The notes under the pieces were generated by a model. That model did not search any database. It was not told where the DNA came from and worked only from the letters and a program-made list of their open reading frames with translations. This document shows positions 1-8,609 of a stretch of 64,000 nt of DNA, piece by piece. Position numbers and translations under genes: made by a program. Source of the DNA: JAVVHH01 sp964657565 (GTDB lineage: Bacteria > Pseudomonadota > Alphaproteobacteria > Acetobacterales > Acetobacteraceae); contig CAZZVQ010000009.1 in the NCBI GenBank assembly GCA_964657565.1, forward strand, positions 1 to 64,000, in the 5' to 3' direction. Numbering within the stretch: the first letter of the stretch is position 1; each line of letters opens with the position of its first letter.

Positions 1-2
1 AG

Positions 3-149
3 GAGTCCGACGCGATCGTCGGCCCAAGCGGCACCTCGGCGCCGGCGGCCGATGGCGCGGCGGCCGAAGCCGCCCGCGTGACGCCGACGGCCATCGCTGT
101 CGGTACGCAGCCGCAGCCGCCCGAGACCGCCAGCGACCCCGCCTCCTAA
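3..149 (+). CDS. 3' end of an unidentified phage head-region protein (partial)
   Basis: The reading frame is open from the left edge to TAA at 147-149 and encodes about 48 residues rich in Ala, Pro, Thr and Gly with no recognisable domain. It lies 3 bases upstream of the connector gene and on the same strand, so it belongs to the head operon. Such low-complexity tails occur on small proteins encoded after the major capsid gene, but the family cannot be told from this fragment. Confidence 0.5.
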   Translation, partial: ESDAIVGPSGTSAPAADGAAAEAARVTPTAIAVGTQPQPPETASDPAS

Positions 150-152
150 TCG

Positions 153-785
153 ATGGGCTACTGCAGCCTTCGCGTCGTGAGCCGGCCGATCGTTGAGCCG
201 GTCAGCACGGCCGAGGCTGCGCTCCATCTCCGGATCGATACCGACACTTCAGAGCTGTATGGCTACGTGGCGGCGGCCCGCTCGTGGGCCGAGAGCTACC
301 TCAACCGGGCGCTCATCACGCAGACGTTGCGGTTTACCATCACTCCGTCCCGTCCACCTGTGGCGAGTTTCGGGGCGACGATCAATCCAATCATCTTCGT
401 GGCTCCGCTGAGCTGGTGGCCACTGAGCGGTGTGCCGATCGAGCTGCCGATGTCACCGGTGCAGTCGATCACTCAGGTCGTGCAGCGCGCTCCCGATGGG
501 ACGCTGAAGACCCTCAGCGCGGACGTCGACTTCCGTGCTGACACGACGAACGATCCCGCGAGAGTGACCCTTTTGGGGCGCGGACAGCCGATCGGGTCGG
601 ACCTCGCGGTGACGTACGTCGCTGGATACGGTGAGACTTCGGAGGCGGTCTCGCATCCGATCAAGCAAGCCATCAAGATGCTCACGGCCTACTTCTACGA
701 GCATCGCGGCGACGATGACGCGGGCGATCCACCTGCGGCGGTCAAGATGCTGCTCGCGCCCGAGCGGCTGGTGACCTTTGCCTGA
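153..785 (+). CDS. phage head-tail connector protein (gp6 / phiE125 gp8 family)
   Basis: The 210-residue product has the family's N-terminal pattern: VEPVSTAEAALHLRI at about 15-29, followed by an Ala/Tyr-rich helix (AAARSWAESYLNR) at about 41-53. Proteins of this family form the connector ring between portal and tail-completion proteins. A hydrophobic, less conserved middle and a C-terminal helix (IKQAIKMLTAYFYEHRG) complete the usual plan. The ATG at 153 follows the preceding stop by 3 bases. The stop overlaps the start of the next gene by 8 bases, indicating translational coupling in the head-completion operon. Confidence 0.85.
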   Translation: MGYCSLRVVSRPIVEPVSTAEAALHLRIDTDTSELYGYVAAARSWAESYLNRALITQTLRFTITPSRPPVASFGATINPIIFVAPLSWWPLSGVPIELPMSPVQSITQVVQRAPDGTLKTLSADVDFRADTTNDPARVTLLGRGQPIGSDLAVTYVAGYGETSEAVSHPIKQAIKMLTAYFYEHRGDDDAGDPPAAVKMLLAPERLVTFA

Positions 786-1188
786 CGCGGAGGTCCGCGT
801 CGGGGCATTGCGATGGCGCGTGATCGTCGGTCGCCGCCGGCAGAACTTCGACCCGGTGGGCGAAGGGGTTGGCGTCTTCGAAGATTGGACGGAGGTCGAG
901 ACCGTCTTCGCCGAGGTGCTGCCGATCAATGCCCTGACCTTCTACACGACCGGTGGTGCGGAGCAGATCGATACGCCCGTGACGCACCGGATCACGACGC
1001 GGTGGCTGGGCTACCTCGACAATACCTACAAGATCATCCGGAACACCAAGCTGCCCGATCAGATGATCCGCGGCGAGTTGTTCCGCATCCGCCGGGTTAA
1101 AGAGCTGAACGGGCGCAAGCGGTTCACGTCGCTCGACTGCGAGCTTGAGAAGGTCTCGCTGACCAAAATGACGGCGCAAAACTCGTGA
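778..1188 (+). CDS. phage head-tail adaptor (head closure) protein
   Basis: The 136-residue product is a small beta-rich protein. It contains the head-closure pattern: an N-terminal strand pair ending in RRQNFDPVGEGVG, a central region with THRITTRWL at about 67-75, and a C-terminal IRGELFRIRRVKEL strand. Proteins of this Pfam head-tail-joining type seal the connector after DNA packaging. The best start is TTG at 778, inside the previous gene; no ATG lies nearby. It ends in a GTGA overlap with the next gene. The fit rests on size, position and motif pattern. Confidence 0.75.
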   Translation: MPDAEVRVGALRWRVIVGRRRQNFDPVGEGVGVFEDWTEVETVFAEVLPINALTFYTTGGAEQIDTPVTHRITTRWLGYLDNTYKIIRNTKLPDQMIRGELFRIRRVKELNGRKRFTSLDCELEKVSLTKMTAQNS

Positions 1189-1709
1189 GCCGGCCGGGCT
1201 TCAAAGTCGTCTGCGCGACCCCGAACGCGCTTTGGGACTTCGACAAGCGGCAGCTGAAGAAGATCATGCGCCAAGCCGGTGCCGAGGTGTCGGCGGCGGC
1301 AAAGGCGCTGATCCGCAGCAGCGGCGGCGGTCGCCATTATGGCGGCCATATCGCCTCGGTGGCGGGCAACGCACCCGCTTCGGACACCGGCAACCTGATC
1401 CGATCCATCAAGGTCCGGCCGTTCCGGTCAGGGCTCGGGGTGAGCGTCGCAGCCACGGCGCAGAGTAGGCAGGGGCAGCCTTACGCCGTGTTCCTCGAGG
1501 CGGGCGTGCAATATCAGACGAATTCGGCTGGACGGCCGAAGCGGGCGCATAGCAAGCGGCAATACACGGTCAAGCCGACGGCCGGCATGACGACGATCGA
1601 GCCGAGGCCGTTTCTATCGGTGGCGCTCGCCGCGCGGGGCGCCAGTCTGGGCAGCCGGGTGGCCGCTGCGGTGCAGAGCGGCGTCGCGTTCAAGAAGATG
1701 AAGCCTTAG
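1185..1709 (+). CDS. HK97 gp10-like minor tail/neck protein
   Basis: The 174-residue product starts at GTG 1185, overlapping the previous stop by 4 bases. It has the gp10 signature: a basic amphipathic N-terminal helix (KRQLKKIMRQAGAEVSAAAKALI), then a SGNLxxSI-type motif (DTGNLIRSIKV), then YAVFLEAGVQY and a C-terminal RPFLSVAL. Members of this family are neck or tail-completion factors in HK97-like phages. The 3' end abuts the tail terminator gene without a gap. It is the last gene of HK97 type; everything downstream is Mu type. Confidence 0.8.
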   Translation: MSRPGFKVVCATPNALWDFDKRQLKKIMRQAGAEVSAAAKALIRSSGGGRHYGGHIASVAGNAPASDTGNLIRSIKVRPFRSGLGVSVAATAQSRQGQPYAVFLEAGVQYQTNSAGRPKRAHSKRQYTVKPTAGMTTIEPRPFLSVALAARGASLGSRVAAAVQSGVAFKKMKP

Positions 1710-2264
1710 ATGGACCTGATCGCCGTCATCTCGCAGCTCAAGACGTATGCTCTCGTGTTTGAAGGGCGCATCGCTGGCGCCGCCGAGTTCACCTCGGAGA
1801 TGATGCTGGCGGAGGTCCGGCCGGAAGCCTGGCCGTCCGCCTACGTCGTGCCGCTTGGGTCAAGCGCGACGGAGAACGACAGCAGCAACTCGCTCTACCA
1901 GACCGTCACCGAGCGGGTCGGTGTCGCGGTGCTCTACGACAACAGCGCGGACCGCCGTGGACAGTCGGTGAGCGAGCAATATTCAGCGACCGAAGCTTCG
2001 ATTTTCAGCGCGCTGCTCAACTGGCGCGGGTCTGATCTTGGACATGCGATGCGGGGGTTCGAGTTCGCCAACTCCGGTATCGTCAAGCTTGATCGGGCGC
2101 GCCTGTTCTACCAATGGGAATTCGTCATCCATCGTCTGATCGACGACAGCGACGGCTTCCAGCCGGACGCGCCGCGCCTGACCCAGATCACGATGAACGA
2201 TCCGATCGCTTTCCCGGGCGCCCCGGCGCCGCCCGCCTCCGTGCTCATCACCCGCAACCCGTAG
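1710..2264 (+). CDS. phage tail terminator protein (Mu gp37-like)
   Basis: The 184-residue product opens with MDLIAVISQLKTY and contains the EVRPEAWPSAYVVPLG segment and a YDNSADRRGQ loop typical of the gp37 tail-terminator family in Mu-like phages. This protein caps the tail tube at the head-proximal end and fixes tail length. It starts directly after the gp10-like stop and is followed 10 bases later by a DUF2635 gene, the same order as Mu gp37-gp38. Confidence 0.75.
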   Translation: MDLIAVISQLKTYALVFEGRIAGAAEFTSEMMLAEVRPEAWPSAYVVPLGSSATENDSSNSLYQTVTERVGVAVLYDNSADRRGQSVSEQYSATEASIFSALLNWRGSDLGHAMRGFEFANSGIVKLDRARLFYQWEFVIHRLIDDSDGFQPDAPRLTQITMNDPIAFPGAPAPPASVLITRNP

Positions 2265-2274
2265 GATCCTGCGC

Positions 2275-2496
2275 ATGACGCAACTGCTCGCCGTGCCCAA
2301 GCCCGGTCTGACCCCGCGCGACCCGCGGACCACCCTCATCGTGCCGCCAGAGGGCGTGTTGGTGCCGGAATTCGATCCCTACTGGCAGGGACTCGCCCGG
2401 TTTGGGGATGTGGAGCTGAGAGAGGCTGGAGCGTCCGCAGAGGCGGAGGCAAAAGCGCCTGCGCCTCCCTCGCCCGCGCCGGTAGGAGAGCGCTAG
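2275..2496 (+). CDS. DUF2635 small phage protein (Mu gp38-like)
   Basis: A 73-residue protein whose first half matches the DUF2635 pattern: KPGLTPRDPRT, then LxPEGVLVPxFDPYWQGLARFGDVEL. Such proteins sit between tail terminator and sheath in Mu-like phages; their role is not known. The C-terminal 20 residues are an Ala/Pro tail. The stop codon TAG is followed immediately by the ATG of the sheath gene. Confidence 0.75.
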   Translation: MTQLLAVPKPGLTPRDPRTTLIVPPEGVLVPEFDPYWQGLARFGDVELREAGASAEAEAKAPAPPSPAPVGER

Positions 2497-3978
2497 ATGT
2501 CCGGTTCCAACTCTATCAACCTGCCATACTATCCCGCCACCAACCGCACACCCGGCACCTTTGCCGACGCGGACGGTTCCAAGGCGAACACGGCGACGAC
2601 GCAGGATCGCACTCTGCTGCTTGGGCAGATGCTCGCAACCGGCACGGCGCCGCCGAACGTCCCGCAGCTGTTCACCAGCCTGGCGGCGGCCGGCCTGCTC
2701 TTCGGCATCGGCAGTATGATCTACCAGATGCTCGAGCAGTATGAGCAGACGGACACGTTCGGCGAGGTGTGGGCGGTCGGCCTCCCCGACCCTTCCGGCA
2801 CCAAGGCGACGGGCACGATCACCCTCACGGCAGGCACTCTCGGCACCGGGACGCTCAACCAGTATATCGGCGGCTACGCGTATCCAACCACCGTCTTGGC
2901 CGGCGACACCGTCACGACAATCGCCGCGCGTTTGGTCGCCCTCATTACCGTAAATCCAGACAGCCCGGTCACCGCGACCGCCTCGGCAGGCGTCGTGACC
3001 CTGACCGCCAAGCACGTCGGGCTGCTCGGCAACGACATCGATATTCGAACCAACTACCTCGGGGCGTTGGGCGGCGAGTCTTCGGTCTCCGGCCTGACTG
3101 TCACCTCGGTCGCGATGAATGGTGGCACCGGCGTCCCAAGTCTCACGACCGCGATCGCGAACTTGGGGGACGTGACCTACGATTACGTTGGCCTGCCGTA
3201 TGCCGACACGGCCAGTCTTAATGCGATCGACGCCTTCTTCAACTTCAGCGTCGGGCGCTGGTCGTGGCAGCAGATGCTCTACGGCGGCGCTTTCACCGCG
3301 CAGCGCGGAACGCCGGGCAGCCTGGTGACGTTCGGTCAAGCGCGCAACGGCCCGAACGTGTCGGTTCTCGGCTTCTACGATAGCCCTGACCCGTCCTGGG
3401 TCGTGGCAGCCGACTACACGGCCACCTGCGCCGTCTCGCTGCGGGCGGACCCGAACCGGCCGCTCCAGGAGATCGTGATGAGTTGGGCGGCGCCGCCCCG
3501 CACGAGCGGTTTCACCCGCTCAATCCGCAACGCGCTGCTGTACGACGGCATCTCGACCTACAAGATCAACCGCGCCGGCCAGGTCGTGCTCGAGCGCGCC
3601 TGCACGACCTACCAGCTCAACACGGCTGGGTTGCCAGACAACAGCTACCTGGACGTCGAGACGCTGTATGGCACGGCATTCCTGATCCGGTCCTGGCAGG
3701 CGGAGATGACCCGGCTGTTCCCGCGCTACAAGCTGTTCCAGGACGGCAATGCGATCCCCGCCGGCAGCGACGCCACGACGGCGCATCAGATCAAGATCGC
3801 CACGATCGCGTGGTATCGGGCGCAGTGCGCCCTGGGCAATGCGCAGAACCCTGACGAGTTCGCGGCGGCCGTGCTGGCGCAGAACGCGGGCAACGGGCTG
3901 GTGAAGGAGCTGCTGCCCTTCATGCTCCCGCAGCAGCTGCGGCAGATCGCCGGCGACGTGCAGTTCACCAAGCCGTAA
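2497..3978 (+). CDS. contractile tail sheath protein (Mu gpL-like)
   Basis: The 493-residue product has the length and order of Mu gpL sheath subunits. The N-terminal FADADGSKANTATTQDRTLLLGQ segment (about 23-45) is followed by a variable Thr/Gly-rich insertion (about 100-205) and a conserved C-terminal half with an arm/core region near WRAIxSWQAEMTRLFPRY-like sequence (about 400-410). Sheath subunits polymerise around the tube and contract to drive it through the envelope. Its position, directly before the tube gene, agrees. The insertion suggests a surface-exposed domain. Confidence 0.9.
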   Translation: MSGSNSINLPYYPATNRTPGTFADADGSKANTATTQDRTLLLGQMLATGTAPPNVPQLFTSLAAAGLLFGIGSMIYQMLEQYEQTDTFGEVWAVGLPDPSGTKATGTITLTAGTLGTGTLNQYIGGYAYPTTVLAGDTVTTIAARLVALITVNPDSPVTATASAGVVTLTAKHVGLLGNDIDIRTNYLGALGGESSVSGLTVTSVAMNGGTGVPSLTTAIANLGDVTYDYVGLPYADTASLNAIDAFFNFSVGRWSWQQMLYGGAFTAQRGTPGSLVTFGQARNGPNVSVLGFYDSPDPSWVVAADYTATCAVSLRADPNRPLQEIVMSWAAPPRTSGFTRSIRNALLYDGISTYKINRAGQVVLERACTTYQLNTAGLPDNSYLDVETLYGTAFLIRSWQAEMTRLFPRYKLFQDGNAIPAGSDATTAHQIKIATIAWYRAQCALGNAQNPDEFAAAVLAQNAGNGLVKELLPFMLPQQLRQIAGDVQFTKP

Positions 3979-4020
3979 CGCGCGCGACCGATCTCGACCT
4001 GAAACTAGCGGAGAACACAC

Positions 4021-4389
4021 ATGGCTGGTCGCCCACTTGCCGGCTCGGCGTCCCTGTCGGTGGACGGGACGCCGTACAACATCACCGCCTCGGACTACCG
4101 GTGCAGCGTGATGAAGGCGGAGACGGCTAAGGGCCAGACCCGCGTCGAGGGCTATACGGAAAAACCGATGGAGGGCTTCATCTCCGCGACGGTCCGTTTG
4201 CAACCGGACCAATTAAGCTCGGATCTGACCGGGGCCCGCGGCGCGACCGTGATCCTGGTCCGCAACAGCGGTCAGACGATCTACGGCGCGAACATGTGGC
4301 AGACCGAGGATGGCGGCACCAACACCGAAGACGGCACCATGCAGGTCAAGTTCGAGGGTGCGCTGGTGACCGAGGAGGTCGCGGCCTGA
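4021..4389 (+). CDS. phage tail tube protein (Mu gpM-like)
   Basis: The 122-residue protein begins MAGRPLAGSASLSVDG and contains a central EKPMEGFISATVRL strand and a C-terminal TEDGTMQVKFEG motif, as in the Mu gpM tube family. It forms the inner tube of the contractile tail. A GGAG lies 8 bases before the ATG. A TGATG junction (4387-4391) couples it to the chaperone gene. Confidence 0.88.
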   Translation: MAGRPLAGSASLSVDGTPYNITASDYRCSVMKAETAKGQTRVEGYTEKPMEGFISATVRLQPDQLSSDLTGARGATVILVRNSGQTIYGANMWQTEDGGTNTEDGTMQVKFEGALVTEEVAA

Positions 4390-5030
4390 TGTCCGATCGC
4401 ATGATCAGCATCACGCGCGACGACGATGCGGGCACGATGGTGATCAGCCTGGACCCGCCCGTCTCCTACAAAGGTGGCGAGTTGGTCGAGATCAGCTTGC
4501 GCGAACCGACTGTCAAGCAGGTGCGTGAGGCCGAGAAGGAATTCAGCGGCGACGCGCCGTGGTCCGCTACCACGGCGTACGAGCTGAACCTCGTTGGGCA
4601 GGTGGCCAAGATCAAGGAACAGGCTGCCCTCGATGCGCTGCCGATTGGCGTCGTCAACGTGGCCGCGTCGTTCCTCGCCGAATTCGTTGACGAGGGTAAG
4701 CCGAGCGACGGCGATGATCCGACCGAAGAACCGCCGCCCACGCCAGACGAGTGCAGCCTGGCAATCGAGCCGCCGCTGAAGTTTCTGGGCAACGAATACC
4801 ACGAAATCGTCATCCGTGAGCCGCTGGCGTCGGAACTGCGCAAGTCCCGTTCTCTGACGCGGGGCGTCGGCAGCATCTTCGAGATGCGCCGCTCCGGCAT
4901 CATGCTGGTGGCGGCTGTGTCGGGGCTGCCGCAGCCGGTGATCGAGGCGCTGCCGATCCGGGTGTTCCATCGCGCGACCCGGCTCTGCAACCGTTTTACG
5001 CGAGCTGGCCGGAAAACTGGGAAGCGCTGA
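4389..5030 (+). CDS. tail assembly chaperone, gp41/E type, with duplicated domain
   Basis: The 213-residue zero-frame product starts at ATG 4389, overlapping the tube stop. It contains two related halves. The first (about 18-107) has ISLDPPVSYKGG, ISLREPTVKQVRE and LDALPIGVVNVAASF. The second (about 122-205) has LAIEPPLKFLGN, IVIREPLASELRK and IEALPIRVFHRATRL. Single-copy proteins of this family bind tape-measure protein during tail assembly, so an internal tandem duplication is unusual. A -1 frameshift near the 3' end gives a longer product (separate entry). Normal family size is about 80-120 residues. Confidence 0.85.
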   Translation: MSDRMISITRDDDAGTMVISLDPPVSYKGGELVEISLREPTVKQVREAEKEFSGDAPWSATTAYELNLVGQVAKIKEQAALDALPIGVVNVAASFLAEFVDEGKPSDGDDPTEEPPPTPDECSLAIEPPLKFLGNEYHEIVIREPLASELRKSRSLTRGVGSIFEMRRSGIMLVAAVSGLPQPVIEALPIRVFHRATRLCNRFTRAGRKTGKR

Positions 5031-5146
5031 TCCGCGAGCTGGCGCTGCTCCACGGCTGGCAACCCGATGCATGCTGGCATCTGCCGGGCTCGGAGATCTT
5101 GGATTGGCTCGCGACGTCGAATAGGTTGCGGAAGGGGAAGGGCTAG
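4992..5146 (+). other. -1 programmed frameshift site and C-terminal extension of tail chaperone
   Basis: The codons CGT TTT ACG (4992-5000) carry a run of four T. A slip of -1 on TTT continues into a frame that stays open to TAG 5144-5146 and adds about 50 residues. These start YASWPENWEALIRELALLHG and include WHLPGSEILDWL, an acidic, Trp-rich composition typical of the frameshifted extension (gp42, or T of lambda G-T). This frame has no ATG, GTG or TTG start in the preceding stretch I read (about 4862-4994), so frameshifting is the likely route. Mu-like and lambda-like tails use the same arrangement. Confidence 0.7.
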
Positions 5147-5766
5147 GGCTTGAAGAACCTGTTCAGGACTTGGCGCCGATCGTCACCAGCCGGCCCGATC
5201 TCGTGTCCATCATGGTCCACCAACCAATAATGATCGTAGCTGCCACCGGCAACGAAGTATTTGTGTTTTTCTACCAGTAGGTGACCGCGGTAGTCTCCTC
5301 TTGGCACGACCATGACGTCGTTGCCAGGTGTGAGAAATGAGACCGTGCCGGTCTGCAAATCAAGAGCGTGCACGGCACTGGTAGTGCCCCAGGCAGCCGC
5401 AAGGAAGTAAAGCGTCCTGCCGTCAAGAGCGAGCGCCAGGTTGCTGAACCCTCGCAGGTTTTCTTCCGGCTGGCTCGACCCACGAGGTCGGAGTAAGACA
5501 TCGATCTTCCCGCTCGGGACTGTCACGCGGCAAATCTCGGTTGGCTCGCCGTCGAAAGGGAGGGCCACTTCCGGCTCCTGAACGGCGCGAACGAAGTAGG
5601 CGGTTTTGCCATCCGGAGACAGGATTGCGCCGCTGCCCCCTTGACCGATCGTAGCCAGCGGAGTGACGAGCAAGAGCATCCCGTTTCGGATGATGAGTTC
5701 GTCAGCCCGAGACGGGGCGGCTATCGACGCAAACAACAGCGTCATCAACAGCATGCAACGCAACAC
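5143..5766 (-). CDS. secreted beta-propeller-like protein, antisense moron
   Basis: The 207-residue product begins with a short basic segment and a signal peptide (MTLLFASIAAPSRADE after GTG-LRC-M). It continues with propeller-like strands: GAILSPDGKTAYFVRA, IDVLLRPRG, LALDGRTLYFLAA, VHALDLQTGTVSFL. The GTG at 5764-5766 is preceded, on the minus strand, by GGAG with 6-base spacing, better than the internal ATGs. It is the only leftward gene inside the tail operon and meets the chaperone extension end to end (4-base overlap). Its role is unknown; a periplasmic lysogenic-conversion factor is possible. It does not resemble any Mu-order tail gene. Confidence 0.75.
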   Translation of the reverse strand: MLRCMLLMTLLFASIAAPSRADELIIRNGMLLLVTPLATIGQGGSGAILSPDGKTAYFVRAVQEPEVALPFDGEPTEICRVTVPSGKIDVLLRPRGSSQPEENLRGFSNLALALDGRTLYFLAAAWGTTSAVHALDLQTGTVSFLTPGNDVMVVPRGDYRGHLLVEKHKYFVAGGSYDHYWLVDHDGHEIGPAGDDRRQVLNRFFKP

Positions 5767-5796
5767 ACTTGGCTCCAGTGAAGGGAGGTAGACATC

Positions 5797-7863
5797 ATGC
5801 CAGGCGCATACACTATCGTCATCTCCGCCACTGACCTCGCCTCTGGCGTGTTCGATGCTGCCAACAAACGGGTTGAGGCGCTGAACAAGCGCGTTGCTGC
5901 GGCGACCGCGCCGTTTCGCCGGTTCGGAGAAAGCCTCGAAAAGTTCTCCAAGGTCACCGGCCTTACCGAGATCGCGACAGGCTTCGGCAACGTGGCTCGC
6001 ACGGGTACTGATGCGTTCCGGTCGCTCTCGCGCATTGTCGAGCCGCTCGCGGCGATCATTGGCGTGAGCAGCATCGCCGGGATCTACAAGCTGACGACAG
6101 CCTGGGGTGAGTTCGCCTCCGTGCTCGGCAATCAAGCCCAGCGCGCCGGCGCCTCGGCCAGTCAGCTGTATGTCTTGCAAAACGCGGCCCGACTGGCTGG
6201 CGTCGACGCTGAGACGCTGACCGGCGGGATCACGGCACTCAATGACAACCTGCGCAACGCCGCCTTTGGCGGGGCGCCAGCGTTCCTGAACGTTCTGTCC
6301 AACTTGGGGATCAGTTTCGAAGACCTACAGCGCATGAATCCTGAGCAGCGCCTCAAGGTGTTGGCGGACGCGCTGGCGAAAGTGAGGAGTCCCACGGATC
6401 GCGCGCTCTTCACCAAGGAGCTGTTTGGCGGCGAGGGGATAATTCCGTTTCTGAACGCCGGTGCCGCTGGCATCAGCGCGTGGGAAGAGGCCGCTCGTAG
6501 GCTGGGCGGCACGATGACGCCGGATGACATCGCCCGGGCGCAGGCACTCCGGCAAGCGCAGGTCGGGCTGGCGGAGAGCGTCACCGGTCTCGGCAATGCG
6601 ATCGCCAATATCCTTGGTCCGGCGCTGACGCCGCTGCTGAGTGAAACATCGGGTGTCGTCGCCAGCATGCGGGAGTGGATCGAGGTCAACCAGGACTGGC
6701 TGCGCAATGAGATCAGCACCAAGGTGGGAGAGTTCGTCACTTGGCTCAAGTCGGTGGACTGGCATGCCGTCTGGATCGACCTGGAGGCGATCGGGGCCAA
6801 GGCCAATGCCGTCGCCGAGGCGCTCGGCGGTTGGGAGCGCGTGGGCGAGGGCGTGGTGGCCTTTTTCGTCGGTAGCTGGTTTCTGAGGATGGCGGCACCG
6901 TTCGCCAGCCTCGGCATCGCCGTCGCGCAATTGGCCTTCGCCGTGGGTAAGACCCTGGTGTTAAGCTTTGTGGCGGCCGGGGATGCCGCGGTGGCGTTCG
7001 AGGCGAAGGCCGGTCTTGCATTCGCGACCGCGTCAAAGGCGCTCGGTATCGGCGCTAGACTGGGCATCGGCGGTTTCATTGCGCATGAAACTTTGGACGC
7101 TGTCGATCCAGGCGACCACATCGGCGCTTGGATCGACAGAACGATTCCAGGTGCTGCTGCCGCAGATGACTGGGTTGCGCGGCATCTTGGGTTCGGTCGA
7201 ACCTATGAGCAGCAGCGCCAGGTTGAGCAGGGGCGGTCGATGGGGTCCAGCACTCCGACCGCCCACTTGATCTACCCTGGCGCCGGCGCCCAGGGTGGGG
7301 ATGGCGCACGCAACGTGCGCAACAACAACCCGACGAACCTGACATACGCCGGCCAGCCTGGCGCAAGCAGCGATGGTCGATTTGCGCGGTTCCCCAATCT
7401 CGAAAGCGGCGTGGCCGCCGACCTCAATCAGTTCCTGCTCTATCAGGAGCGTGACGGGCAGCGGTCGATCGCTGACATGATCCACAAAGCCACCCCGGCC
7501 TCAGAAAACCCCGGGGTCGAAGGCTACATTGACCAGGTCTCGCGAGAGATGGGGATGGGCCGGAACGAGGCGCCGAATCTGCATGATCGTGATGTCGCAC
7601 GGCGTTTTATCAGAGCGATTGCAGCGCACGAGGGCGGCATTCCTGATGAGGCGGCGACTCAACGCGGCGTCGATTTGCGGCTCGGTCCGGCTGCCGCGTT
7701 GCCGTCTGCGATCGGCGGTAGTCCAAGCGGTGCACCGGGGGCAACGGGGCGGGTCGATCTTAACGTTCGCGTGCTCGGCGACACCCCGACGGCCGTCACC
7801 GGTCGCGCCAGCGGAGATGTCGATTTGCGTGTTGCCCAACCCGGCATGTTGTTCGCCCAATGA
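5797..7863 (+). CDS. tail tape measure protein with C-terminal peptidoglycan-hydrolase-like domain
   Basis: The 688-residue protein starts at ATG 5797 behind AGGGAGGT. The N-terminal 300 residues are helical with alternating Ala/Leu heptads, and a hydrophobic segment lies at about 350-410, as expected of a tape measure that sets tail length and enters the envelope. From about 505 comes a module with NVRNNNPTNLTYAG, RFARFPNLESGVAADLNQFL and RFIRAIAAHEGG. This RNNNPxN-type domain is found in phage virion-associated lytic proteins. It follows the chaperone as usual, apart from the intervening antisense gene. The last codons overlap the gpN start. Confidence 0.88.
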   Translation: MPGAYTIVISATDLASGVFDAANKRVEALNKRVAAATAPFRRFGESLEKFSKVTGLTEIATGFGNVARTGTDAFRSLSRIVEPLAAIIGVSSIAGIYKLTTAWGEFASVLGNQAQRAGASASQLYVLQNAARLAGVDAETLTGGITALNDNLRNAAFGGAPAFLNVLSNLGISFEDLQRMNPEQRLKVLADALAKVRSPTDRALFTKELFGGEGIIPFLNAGAAGISAWEEAARRLGGTMTPDDIARAQALRQAQVGLAESVTGLGNAIANILGPALTPLLSETSGVVASMREWIEVNQDWLRNEISTKVGEFVTWLKSVDWHAVWIDLEAIGAKANAVAEALGGWERVGEGVVAFFVGSWFLRMAAPFASLGIAVAQLAFAVGKTLVLSFVAAGDAAVAFEAKAGLAFATASKALGIGARLGIGGFIAHETLDAVDPGDHIGAWIDRTIPGAAAADDWVARHLGFGRTYEQQRQVEQGRSMGSSTPTAHLIYPGAGAQGGDGARNVRNNNPTNLTYAGQPGASSDGRFARFPNLESGVAADLNQFLLYQERDGQRSIADMIHKATPASENPGVEGYIDQVSREMGMGRNEAPNLHDRDVARRFIRAIAAHEGGIPDEAATQRGVDLRLGPAAALPSAIGGSPSGAPGATGRVDLNVRVLGDTPTAVTGRASGDVDLRVAQPGMLFAQ

Positions 7864-8609
7864 GCTACAGCGCATGGGCCTCCTTGCGCCAGAATGGCAG
7901 CTTCCGCGGAGTGCCGTTCATCGTAGAGGCCAACAGTCTCAAGCGAGGCCGCCAGGTCGCGCTGCACATCTACCCGTTCCGAGACGACCCGTGGCCCGAA
8001 GATCTTGGCCGTAGTCCGCGCGTCACCAGTTTTCGAGGCTTCCTGCTGGGCGACGATGCGGATCAGCAGATGCTGGCTTTGACAGCGGCCGTCGAGACGC
8101 CGGGATCCGGGCAGCTGGTGCATCCAGTATTGGGCTCGATATCCGTGCAGGTAATCGCCTGCACATTCGACGACGAGCTAGACCGTGGGCGCCGATGGTC
8201 GTTCGACATGTCATTCGTGCCGGCAGTTGCGCGCATCTATCCTGTCGCGGCCGCCAACACGCAGGCTCACACCCAAGGCTTGTTCGGCAGCTTCGGCACG
8301 GCTGTAGCGGCGGATTTCAAGGCTGTGGTCAGCACGGTGCAGCAGGTTCGTACGACGGTAGCGGGCTATGTCTCGACGGTCCAAAGCTATGTCGGGCAAG
8401 CGCAGGGACTGATCGCGAACGCCACTGCGCTCGCGCACCTGCCCGCACAGCTCGCTGGTAACTTTGGACGGTTCGCTGGCGGAAGTCGGTCGGTGACCCT
8501 GCCGAGTATCGGCGGCTCGATCGCTGGATTGACCGGTACGGTGAATGGGGCCTTCGCGCACGTGTCGAACATCGGCGGCACCCTCGGCAATCTGGCTTCC
8601 AAGCTATGA
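7860..8609 (+). CDS. DNA circulation protein N-terminal half (Mu gpN-like)
   Basis: The 249-residue protein begins with WASLRQNGSFRGVPFIVEANSLKRGRQVALHIYPFRDDPWPEDLGR. Its NGSFRGVPF and YPFRDxPxxEDLG elements are the mark of the DNA-circulation N-terminal domain. In Mu, gpN is a baseplate/tail protein once thought to circularise DNA. Here only the N-terminal domain and an Ala/Thr/Val-rich helical tail are present. The C-terminal domain is encoded by the next, overlapping gene (ATGA at 8606-8609), so the ancestral gene is split. Start ATG overlaps the tape measure stop by 4 bases. Confidence 0.85.
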   Translation: MSYSAWASLRQNGSFRGVPFIVEANSLKRGRQVALHIYPFRDDPWPEDLGRSPRVTSFRGFLLGDDADQQMLALTAAVETPGSGQLVHPVLGSISVQVIACTFDDELDRGRRWSFDMSFVPAVARIYPVAAANTQAHTQGLFGSFGTAVAADFKAVVSTVQQVRTTVAGYVSTVQSYVGQAQGLIANATALAHLPAQLAGNFGRFAGGSRSVTLPSIGGSIAGLTGTVNGAFAHVSNIGGTLGNLASKL

